Assembly (NCBI GenBank): GCA_049696015.1
Contig: JBAVTG010000057.1
Coordinates: 1-6,913 of the forward strand
From: JANMEX01 sp049696015
GTDB lineage: Bacteria; Pseudomonadota; Alphaproteobacteria; Rhizobiales; Rhizobiaceae
Length of the DNA stretch: 6,913 nt
Reading direction: 5' to 3'
A program made the position numbers and the translations under genes. Positions 1 through 6,913 of this stretch are shown one piece after another. Under the pieces are notes generated by a model. It searched no databases and was not told where the DNA came from. It was given only the letters and a program-made list of their open reading frames with translations. The first letter of the stretch is position 1. Each line of letters starts with the position of its first letter.

Positions 1-601
1 GGAAAACGGCGGCGGGCTGATGCAGCGTATTCCACCAATCGACCGAGAATTTGATGATGGGGATATTGATGAAGCCGATGAGCACAAGGATCGCTACGGC
101 GCGGGCTGATTTTGCCGGATCATCGAGCGCGCGCGACAGCGCGATGACGCCCAGATACATCAGGAACAGAATGAACACGGATGTCAGCCGTGCATCCCAG
201 ACCCACCATGTGCCCCACATTGGCTTGCCCCAGAGCGAGCCGGTGAGCAGCGCCAGAAAGGTGAAGGCGGCGCCGATGGGCGCGGCGGCTTTAACCGACA
301 CATCGGCCAGCGGATGGCGCCAGACGAGTGTGCCAAGCGCCGAAAGGCTCATCACGGACCAGCACATCATCGATATCCAGGCAAAGGGCACGTGGATGTA
401 CATGATCTGCACAGTGCGGCCCTGCTGGTAATCTTCAGGCGCGGCAAAGCCGAGCCACAGGCCAACCGCAATAATCGCCAGCGCAAGTCCAGTCAGCCAG
501 GGCAGGATTCTGGCGGAGTAGCCCAAGTACACCGTCGGGTTTGCCAGTCTGGTCAAAAAGGCGCCGAGGCCTGACTTCACGGGGGATTCGATCTCACTCA
601 T
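1..601 (-). CDS. ccmC: Haem exporter/lyase protein CcmC (5' part, runs off left edge)
   Basis: CcmC is an inner-membrane protein of cytochrome c maturation System I that binds haem on the periplasmic side and attaches it to CcmE. The 200 codons present begin MSEIESPVKSG and show the family hallmarks: first periplasmic haem-ligand His in IMYIHVPFAW (H70), the tryptophan-rich WWD signature at residues 124-136 (W124, W129, W132, W135, D136) followed by ARLT, and the second His in WWNTLHQP (H194). Hydrophobic spans lie near residues 32-54, 66-93, 104-122, 139-156 and 167-183. About 50 C-terminal residues lie outside the window. The ATG at 601 is the first possible start, because an in-frame TAA lies four codons upstream and no start codon falls between. 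Its purine-rich GCGAGGG abuts the ATG directly, an unusually short Shine-Dalgarno spacing. In many relatives ccmC follows ccmB directly; here other genes separate them. Confidence 0.95.
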   Translation of the reverse strand, partial: MSEIESPVKSGLGAFLTRLANPTVYLGYSARILPWLTGLALAIIAVGLWLGFAAPEDYQQGRTVQIMYIHVPFAWISMMCWSVMSLSALGTLVWRHPLADVSVKAAAPIGAAFTFLALLTGSLWGKPMWGTWWVWDARLTSVFILFLMYLGVIALSRALDDPAKSARAVAILVLIGFINIPIIKFSVDWWNTLHQPAAVF

Positions 602-636
602 CCCTCGCTTTTAGCTGTGCGCACGCCCCCCTGCAA

Positions 637-650
637 TTGATTCAACGCAA
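637..650 (-). promoter_or_regulatory. Possible FixK/FnrN/FNR-type site upstream of ccmC
   Basis: The bases read TTGA-N6-GCAA on the plus strand (TTGC-N6-TCAA on the minus strand), which fits the rhizobial FixK-type pattern TTG(A/C)-N6-(T/G)CAA. The second half deviates from the strict FNR site TTGAT-N4-ATCAA. The centre is about 42 bases upstream of the ccmC ATG. Cytochrome c maturation genes are plausible targets of oxygen-responsive Crp/Fnr regulators. The core is short and can arise by chance, so this is a candidate only. Confidence 0.35.
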
Positions 651-766
651 TTGTGAAGCGCCGGAGATATGACAAGAGCCAGGTGCATGAGCATATACTG
701 ACGTCTGCAAATGCCCGCAGGGATGCGGCAACTGTCCCGCGATGGAACATAAGTGGCCACGGGCGG

Positions 767-782
767 TTCGTACCGGTACGAA
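767..782. promoter_or_regulatory. Perfect 16-bp palindrome, possible operator
   Basis: TTCGTACCGGTACGAA is identical to its reverse complement over all 16 bases. A second, shorter palindrome, GTGGCCAC, is centred exactly 18 bp to the left. Location between two divergent genes and full dyad symmetry suggest binding by a dimeric regulator, for example of the TetR class, but no regulator gene is in view and the motif is not one I recognise. Confidence 0.4.
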
Positions 783-859
783 AACAACCACAGGATGTCA
801 GTTTATTCCAATTTGAAACAAACCAAGCACAGATCATTTTGCCCAACAATTTCGGGGCG

Positions 860-924
860 TTAATCAAGTTTTCAAGATGCATTGGACAGGTTTGCCAAGC
901 CGTGAGACCTTAATGAAACGTTAA
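860..924 (+). promoter_or_regulatory. CtrA-type binding site(s) upstream of the coiled-coil gene
   Basis: TTAA at 910-913 and TTAA at 921-924 are separated by exactly seven bases, matching the alphaproteobacterial CtrA box TTAA-N7-TTAA. A weaker copy, TTAA-N7-TTCA, lies at 860-874. The perfect box ends 43 bases before the ATG at 968. CtrA is the master cell-cycle response regulator in Caulobacter and Hyphomicrobiales. I could not see a convincing -10 hexamer at standard distance, so whether CtrA would activate or repress is open. Confidence 0.55.
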
Positions 925-967
925 ATAAGAAAAACACAACTGAGCGCGTTTCAGGCGGAGCGACACC

Positions 968-2113
968 ATGCTTAAGTTTCTATCAGGCCTCGGCAAGGAA
1001 AAATCCGACGAGGTTGAACTCGAACTATCACAGGCCTCGATCGATGATTTCGATCTCGAGGAATTTGAAATTGATGTGCCGGCAGTGGCCGAGCAGGACC
1101 AGGTTCATCGCACATTGTTCAAGACGGAAGTCGAGAACCTGATGAATTCGGTCAAGACCCAGGCTGTTGATATCAGCTGCCAGTTCGCAAGCTTTGCCAA
1201 TTGGTCGGCCGAGATCGAGACACTGAGCGCACGAGCTGCAACCTTGCAGCCGCTGTTGACCAAGCTGGTCGAAGAAAACTCGGCGCAGGCTTCAGCTCTT
1301 GCGGAAGCTGCCCGCACCAAGGAATCCAGCGACATCCGCTTTGCGGAGCTTGAAGCGGAAATTGCGCATTACCGTCCGCTTGCTGCCCGCTATGAAGACG
1401 AGCTTCGCGTGGCCAAGGAAAAGCACAGCACCGCCCAGTCGATGCTGGCTTCTCTTGAGGGCCAGTTTGCCCAGCGCCAAAGCGAAAACAACGAATTGAT
1501 GTACACGCTCGCCAAGGCGGAATCCAAGGCAACGCGTTCATCTGAAGAAAACATGGCGCTGCGGCAGAAGGCGCTGGAACACAATGCGGTGATCCAGAGC
1601 CAGATGCGCGAAGTGGCGGATTTGAAATCCGAGATTTCGACGACAACCCGGGCCCTGCAAAAGCAGGAAGAGCTTGTGGCGGACTTGACATCACGGCTGG
1701 CAAACGCACAGGAAACGGGCACGCAGTCGGCCAATACGCTGGCCGGGGTGATGATGCGCGATGCGCAGGTCGAAAAGGATCTGCAGCTGCGCCTGACCGA
1801 ATCCGACGAACAGAAACAGGACTTGGCCCAGAGGCTGGCGAACCGTGACAAGCAGCTCAGCGCTGCCGAAGTCAAGATTTCCGGACTGAACACGAAAATC
1901 GAGTTTCTGACGCAGCTGACGCAGAAGCTGCGCGACGATCTGCGCGGCAACATCGATCATTCCAACATGGTCGAGATTTCCAACCGCCACCTTATGGAGA
2001 CGATATCCAAGGAAGCCCACCGGGAAAGCACGACGGCGAGCGCAGCCGAGATTGCCAAGGGTTCGCGGCCGAAGCTGCGCACCGTGCAGATGGCGCACGC
2101 ACAATCGGCGTAA
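968..2113 (+). CDS. Coiled-coil protein of unknown function, CtrA box upstream
   Basis: I do not recognise this 381-residue protein. It opens with a short hydrophobic/basic stretch, MLKFLSGLGKEK, that could be an amphipathic helix. A very acidic segment follows (residues 14-36, 11 of 23 Asp or Glu). From about residue 45 to 350 the sequence is rich in Ala, Glu, Lys, Gln, Leu and Ser with heptad-like hydrophobic spacing, typical of a long alpha-helical coiled coil. The tail (about 351-381) is Ala/Ser-rich and basic (KGSRPKLR). There is one Trp and one Cys, both in the first quarter, and no signal peptide or membrane span. The start is supported by GGAG at 957-960, seven bases from the ATG. It stands alone, divergent from ccmC and convergent with the methyltransferase, with its own terminator. 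Architecture and the CtrA box suggest a structural or polar cell-cycle role (scaffold or intermediate-filament-like), but this is inference; automatic SMC-like labels would be unreliable. Confidence 0.85.
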   Translation: MLKFLSGLGKEKSDEVELELSQASIDDFDLEEFEIDVPAVAEQDQVHRTLFKTEVENLMNSVKTQAVDISCQFASFANWSAEIETLSARAATLQPLLTKLVEENSAQASALAEAARTKESSDIRFAELEAEIAHYRPLAARYEDELRVAKEKHSTAQSMLASLEGQFAQRQSENNELMYTLAKAESKATRSSEENMALRQKALEHNAVIQSQMREVADLKSEISTTTRALQKQEELVADLTSRLANAQETGTQSANTLAGVMMRDAQVEKDLQLRLTESDEQKQDLAQRLANRDKQLSAAEVKISGLNTKIEFLTQLTQKLRDDLRGNIDHSNMVEISNRHLMETISKEAHRESTTASAAEIAKGSRPKLRTVQMAHAQSA

Positions 2114-2144
2114 ACATCGGGGCAGATTGTATCGCTCAGGGAAT

Positions 2145-2179
2145 TGGCCGGTGAGAGCAATCTCCCGGCCATTTCTTTT
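2145..2179 (+). terminator. Intrinsic terminator of the coiled-coil gene
   Basis: TGGCCGG (2145-2151) pairs with CCGGCCA (2165-2171). After a single bulged T, GAGA (2153-2156) pairs with TCTC (2161-2164), closing a GCAA tetraloop of the stable GNRA type. The tract TTTCTTTT follows at once (2172-2179). It begins 31 bases after the stop codon at 2113. On the minus strand no T-run follows the hairpin, so it is directional for the plus strand. Confidence 0.85.
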
Positions 2180-2218
2180 GTCTGTATTCAGGCGAGATAT
2201 CGCCGGTTCGCCTTGAGA

Positions 2219-2239
2219 GCAGGATGCTTTGCAGCCTGC
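2219..2239 (-). terminator. Hairpin just after the methyltransferase stop, possible terminator
   Basis: Read on the minus strand, GCAGG pairs with CCTGC and, after one C/T mismatch, TGC pairs with GCA across an AAA loop. It starts one base after the stop codon of the methyltransferase gene. No T-tract follows, so it may be a weak or factor-assisted terminator or an mRNA 3'-end stabiliser. A second small hairpin (GGCGA-GATA-TCGCC, 2191-2204) lies further downstream. Confidence 0.35.
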
Positions 2240-2240
2240 A

Positions 2241-2876
2241 TCAGCCTTTGCGCGCCATGATCAACTGGCCAGGACGCTCCAGCGCGCTCATGTAGTTAAA
2301 GGCCTTGATGGCGATCACGGTCCAGGCGCCTTCAGCTTCAAGTTTGCGAATATGCGCCTCATAGCCATCCTCGGCATAATGGGCGCCGTTCATGAAAATC
2401 ACGATCGGCCCGCCGGGGCGGACCATGCGGATGAATTCTCGATAGCATTGCGGGCCGAGATGCCCGGGCGCGAAGGATCCGGCGCAGATGACAGCGTCAT
2501 AGGCTGCGTCTTCGACCGATGTGCGCTGCCGCATGTCGCCCTCGATGAGGCGGCCATAGATGTTCTTGGCCTTGGCTTGGGCAAGCATGGCTGCCGAAAT
2601 GTCCAGACCATCGATGCTGGCATACCCAGCCTTTTTCAGCTCCTGCCCGACGAGACCTGTGCCGCAGCCGATGTCGATGATTGCGGCGGCCTTGTCGTGC
2701 ACCAGCGGCTTGAAGGCATCAGCGGCGATGATGTGGCCGCTGTAGCCGAATGTGCCGAGAAGATCTGCCTCGTAGGTTTGCGACCATTCATCATAAAGCG
2801 GCTTGGTTGAAATACCTTTGGCCTCGTAGTCCGCGAGCCTCTTCAGAAGTTCGTCCGCTTTTGGATCAATCGGCAT
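2241..2876 (-). CDS. Class I SAM-dependent methyltransferase
   Basis: The 211-residue product has a Rossmann-fold methyltransferase core. Motif I is IIDIGCGTG (about residues 66-74), the SAM-binding glycine loop. An acidic residue ending strand 2 is in GLDIS (D92), GDM (D114) fits the adenine-contact position, and RMVRPGG (about 150-156) is the typical post-strand-4 loop. The N-terminal YDEWSQTYEADL resembles the segment before motif I in small Methyltransf_11/25-type enzymes, with some likeness to METTL27 (WBSCR27)-like proteins. The substrate cannot be read from the sequence. Length is normal for a single-domain enzyme. It is the last gene of the ccmA-ccmB unit. Its ATG overlaps the end of the preceding small ORF by 11 bases and has no good Shine-Dalgarno sequence, so translation is probably coupled to that ORF. 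A role in cytochrome maturation is not implied by the sequence. Confidence 0.9.
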   Translation of the reverse strand: MPIDPKADELLKRLADYEAKGISTKPLYDEWSQTYEADLLGTFGYSGHIIAADAFKPLVHDKAAAIIDIGCGTGLVGQELKKAGYASIDGLDISAAMLAQAKAKNIYGRLIEGDMRQRTSVEDAAYDAVICAGSFAPGHLGPQCYREFIRMVRPGGPIVIFMNGAHYAEDGYEAHIRKLEAEGAWTVIAIKAFNYMSALERPGQLIMARKG

Positions 2877-3030
2877 TTTCTACGACCAGTTTCTCAATGA
2901 GGCGCAAAGCCTTCCCGATGCGAACAGCGAGCATGCACTGGAAGGGCGCTGTCGCGAAGACATAAATGTCGGGACGCTGAAATGCCCGTATACACCCGAG
3001 CAATGATTTCAAATCTGCTTGACCAGTCAT
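2866..3030 (-). pseudogene. Remnant of an ACT-domain gene with in-frame internal deletion
   Basis: The ORF codes for only 54 residues. Its first part (MTGQADLKSLL ... PDIYVFATAP, residues 1-29) looks like the conserved N-terminus of small alphaproteobacterial ACT-domain proteins (ACT_3/DUF2241 type), which from memory are about 130 residues long and typically start M(S/T)G..DL..LL and contain YVFAT. The last part (about residues 33-54, including KALRLIEKLV) resembles their C-terminus, where an ALxxLExL helix follows the HDHLFVP segment. The roughly 75 residues that should lie between, including most of the ACT fold, are missing, yet the frame is intact. Start: AGGA is six bases before the ATG, within the end of ccmB, whose stop lies only two bases upstream. 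The stop overlaps the methyltransferase start by 11 bases. It may survive because it couples translation from ccmB to the methyltransferase. The alternative is a genuine small protein. The family assignment rests on recalled family features, not a search. Confidence 0.55.
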
Positions 3031-3032
3031 TT

Positions 3033-3695
3033 TCAATCCTGCGCTTTCAAGGCAAAGGCCGCCGCAACCGTGCCCAGCACAGCGAAAAACAGCGTGAGTG
3101 CGCACAGGATGAGGAACGGCGGCAAAAACGGATCCGGATCGGTGACGGCAGCTTGCGTGGCTGAAACGCCAAAGATCAGCACGGGAATGACCAGCGGCAG
3201 GATGAGAACCGAAACCAGCAGGCCGCCGCGCGGCAGAGAGACGGTGATGGCCGCGCCGACGGCGCCGATGAATGTGACGGCAGGCGTGCCGGCGAGAAGC
3301 GTCAGCGTTGCCGCTCCGATGGCCAGCGGCTCCATGTTCATGATGAGGCCTAGCAAGGGCGCGGCAATCACCAGCGGCAGGATTGTCACCAGCCAGTGGG
3401 CAAGCGCCTTGGCAAAGACGGTCGATGCGATGGCAATGAAGTCCTGACCGGCGGTCATCAAATCAAGCGATCCGTCTTCGCGGTCGATCTGGAACAGCCG
3501 GTCCAGCCCGAGCAGCGAAGCCAGCAGCGCCCCAACCCACAGGATCGCCGGGCCGATTCGCGCCAGAAGCTTCATGTCAGGGCCGACGCCGAAGGGAATG
3601 ACGGCAACGACCGCAAGGAAAAACAACAGGCCGGTGAGCGCACCGGAACCGGCACGCAAGGCAAGGCGCAATTCGCGGGAAATGAGGGCGCTCAC
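3033..3695 (-). CDS. ccmB: Haem exporter ABC-type permease CcmB
   Basis: CcmB is the membrane partner of the ATPase CcmA in System I cytochrome c maturation; the CcmAB complex with CcmC and CcmD uses ATP hydrolysis to release haem-loaded CcmE. The 220-residue protein has the usual family length and about six hydrophobic spans (roughly 18-38, 45-65, 96-118, 124-150, 157-180, 192-215). The conserved cytoplasmic signature is present as LDRLFQIDREDGSLD (residues 64-78), as is the GTPAVTFIGAVGAA region (136-149). The start is a GTG that overlaps the ccmA stop as GTGA, a sign of translational coupling; the G-rich GGGGGCGAG just upstream, inside ccmA, can serve as ribosome binding site. The stop is two bases from the next start. 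Confidence 0.95.
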   Translation of the reverse strand: MSALISRELRLALRAGSGALTGLLFFLAVVAVIPFGVGPDMKLLARIGPAILWVGALLASLLGLDRLFQIDREDGSLDLMTAGQDFIAIASTVFAKALAHWLVTILPLVIAAPLLGLIMNMEPLAIGAATLTLLAGTPAVTFIGAVGAAITVSLPRGGLLVSVLILPLVIPVLIFGVSATQAAVTDPDPFLPPFLILCALTLFFAVLGTVAAAFALKAQD

Positions 3696-4306
3696 GTCTC
3701 GCCCCCGATCACCAGATGCTGCAATCCTGAAATGCCAAGCGGCAAATGCGTTGCCGCCACCAGAATGCCGCCGGATTTGAGATGGGTTGCAGCGATATCG
3801 GCAAACAGCGCTTCGGATGCCTTGTCGAGGCCGGCGGTCGGTTCATCGACCAGCCAGAGGGGGCGATGCGAGGCGAGGAGCCGGGCAATGGCAACGCGCC
3901 GCCGCTGGCCGGTGGACAGATAGCCGAAGGGCAGGTCCGACACATGCGGCAATTGCAAGGCCGACAATGCATCATCGGGGGAAACACCCTTGCCGCTTTC
4001 GTGGTCCGGCAGGAAGTCTTTCCAGAAGGACAGGTTTTCGCGGCAGGTCAACGCATCCTTCATGGCATTATGGGCGGAGAGGAAGTGCATGGCATCCTGC
4101 GCCGGATCGCCCGCATCATCGATCAAGCCAAAAGTTCCGGCTGACGGACGCAAAAGCCCGGCAAGGATGCGCAGGAGCGTCGATTTGCCTGCGCCGTTCG
4201 GCCCGGTCACAACCAGCCCTTCACCCGGCGACAGGTCAAAGTCCACCTTCGAGAACAGAATGTTCCCGCCGCGCTCGCCCGCTATGTCCTCGGCCAGAAG
4301 CCGCAT
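3692..4306 (-). CDS. ccmA: Haem exporter ABC-type ATPase CcmA
   Basis: CcmA is the cytoplasmic ATP-binding subunit of the CcmAB(CD) complex that drives release of holo-CcmE. The 204-residue product has Walker A GPNGAGKST (35-43), the ABC signature as LSTGQ (130-134, a common CcmA variant of LSGGQ) followed by RRRVAIARLL, Walker B LWLVDEPTAGLD (150-161), and the H-loop His in ATHLP (H187). The Q-loop region reads SAHNAMK, with Asn where classical ABC ATPases have Gln; CcmA proteins often vary here. The frame stays open far upstream on this strand, but that stretch is antisense to acnA. The ATG at 4306 is chosen because it starts the family-typical MRLLAEDIAGERG and has GGGGA five bases upstream. 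An in-frame ATG 17 codons earlier is less likely. First gene of the ccmA-ccmB-ACT remnant-methyltransferase unit, divergent from acnA. Confidence 0.93.
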   Translation of the reverse strand: MRLLAEDIAGERGGNILFSKVDFDLSPGEGLVVTGPNGAGKSTLLRILAGLLRPSAGTFGLIDDAGDPAQDAMHFLSAHNAMKDALTCRENLSFWKDFLPDHESGKGVSPDDALSALQLPHVSDLPFGYLSTGQRRRVAIARLLASHRPLWLVDEPTAGLDKASEALFADIAATHLKSGGILVAATHLPLGISGLQHLVIGGET

Positions 4307-4588
4307 GTCTGTCCCCGCCGTTGCCCCTGGCAAAAAGTTTCTGCTGCAATGCAGCATCTTTGACCATGGTTGATCTTTCCACTCCATACGAAATTGTCTA
4401 TGCCAATGCCAACCATGCCAGCGGTCGGTGTGGCAACCCATTTTGCCGATCCTTCGGCTGCCGGCCTTGAACCGGTGTGCCGGGTGAACTTCGCGGAAAT
4501 GATCGCACCTGCAAGCTGAATGCCCGTGGCCCTGCCATGCCAGCCCGTTCACCCGTGTTCGGCCCCGCATACCGAGGAGACGACACCC
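4307..4588. promoter_or_regulatory. Divergent ccmA/acnA promoter and leader region
   Basis: These 282 bases must contain the promoters of ccmA (leftward) and acnA (rightward). I found no -35/-10 pair close enough to consensus to name. Visible structures are an inverted repeat TGCTGC-AAT-GCAGCA (4342-4356) in the ccmA leader, a hairpin GCCGA-TCCT-TCGGC (4445-4458), and a 9-bp inverted repeat CGGGTGAAC (4481-4489) / GTTCACCCG (4547-4555) that could fold the acnA leader into a long-loop stem. The acnA Shine-Dalgarno is GAGGAG at 4574-4579. No iron-responsive ICE/Irr motif was seen. Confidence 0.6.

Positions 4589-6913
<2,325 letters not shown>

Larger units (their letters stand above)
602..967. 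other. Divergent intergenic region between ccmC and the coiled-coil gene
   Basis: These 366 bases hold no convincing gene. Short open frames on both strands have low-complexity or Cys/Trp-rich translations unlike known proteins. The region must carry promoters for both flanking genes. Visible elements are a FixK/FNR-like site close to ccmC (637-650), an 8-bp palindrome GTGGCCAC (753-760), a 16-bp palindrome (767-782), a degenerate and a perfect CtrA box (860-874 and 910-924), and a Shine-Dalgarno GGAG at 957-960. The part nearest 968 is clearly more AT-rich than the neighbouring genes, as expected for a promoter. Confidence 0.7.

Noticed and set aside
51..574. Two plus-strand ORFs over the left end.
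   Set aside because: They are antisense to ccmC, which shows the WWD signature and both haem histidines on the minus strand.
813..826. TTGA-N6-CCAA as a second FixK-like site.
   Set aside because: The second half-site does not fit (T/G)CAA.
598..913. Short ORFs on both strands in the ccmC/coiled-coil intergenic region.
   Set aside because: They lack ribosome sites and recognisable domains, overlap each other on opposite strands, and cover the regulatory elements; most likely chance frames.
1390..1953. Minus-strand ORF of 187 codons, rich in Ser, Cys and Arg, inside the coiled-coil gene.
   Set aside because: Its composition is that of the antisense of an Ala/Glu/Lys-rich coiled-coil gene, and the plus frame has a start site, terminator and promoter signals.
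2229..2810. Plus-strand ORF of 193 codons.
   Set aside because: It is antisense to the methyltransferase, whose SAM-binding motifs are clear.
4371..4385. TGA-N9-TCC resembling a rhizobial iron-responsive (RirA/IRO) box TGA-N9-TCA.
   Set aside because: The core is only six bases and one is wrong; expected often by chance.
4360..4390. TTGACC followed 17-19 bases later by TCCATA or CATACG as an acnA promoter.
   Set aside because: The -35 is fair but the -10 matches consensus at only two or three positions, too weak to call.

Overview
The window comes from an alphaproteobacterium, most probably of the order Hyphomicrobiales (Rhizobium/Brucella/Phyllobacterium side). The clues are aconitase acnA divergent from the System I cytochrome c maturation genes ccmA-ccmB, the rhizobial style of the protein sequences, a moderately high GC content, and a CtrA-type box (TTAA-N7-TTAA). 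The genus cannot be fixed from the sequence alone.

Layout from left to right: (1) bases 1-601, minus strand, the N-terminal 200 codons of ccmC, cut by the left edge. (2) 602-967, a divergent regulatory region with a FixK/FNR-like site near ccmC, a perfect 16-bp palindrome, and a CtrA box before the next gene. (3) 968-2113, plus strand, an unrecognised 381-residue protein that is mostly coiled coil, closed by a clear intrinsic terminator. (4) 2241-4306, minus strand, a tight transcription unit read right to left: ccmA, ccmB, a 54-codon ORF that looks like an ACT-domain gene with its middle deleted in frame, and a class I SAM-dependent methyltransferase. (5) 4307-4588, the divergent ccmA/acnA leader region. 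(6) 4589-6913, plus strand, acnA (aconitate hydratase), 775 codons, open at the right edge.

CcmA, CcmB and CcmC belong to one machine. CcmC loads haem onto the chaperone CcmE, and the CcmAB ATPase (with CcmC and CcmD) releases holo-CcmE so that haem can be attached to apocytochromes c. AcnA is a TCA-cycle iron-sulfur enzyme. The unusual points are that ccmC is separated from ccmAB by about 2.4 kb of unrelated genes and seems to have its own control region, that the gene after ccmB seems to be an in-frame deletion remnant now overlapping the methyltransferase start, and that the coiled-coil gene carries a likely cell-cycle (CtrA) signal. I saw no mobile element, CRISPR array, tRNA or rRNA. No wholly new multi-gene system is evident; the coiled-coil gene is the best candidate for undescribed biology.
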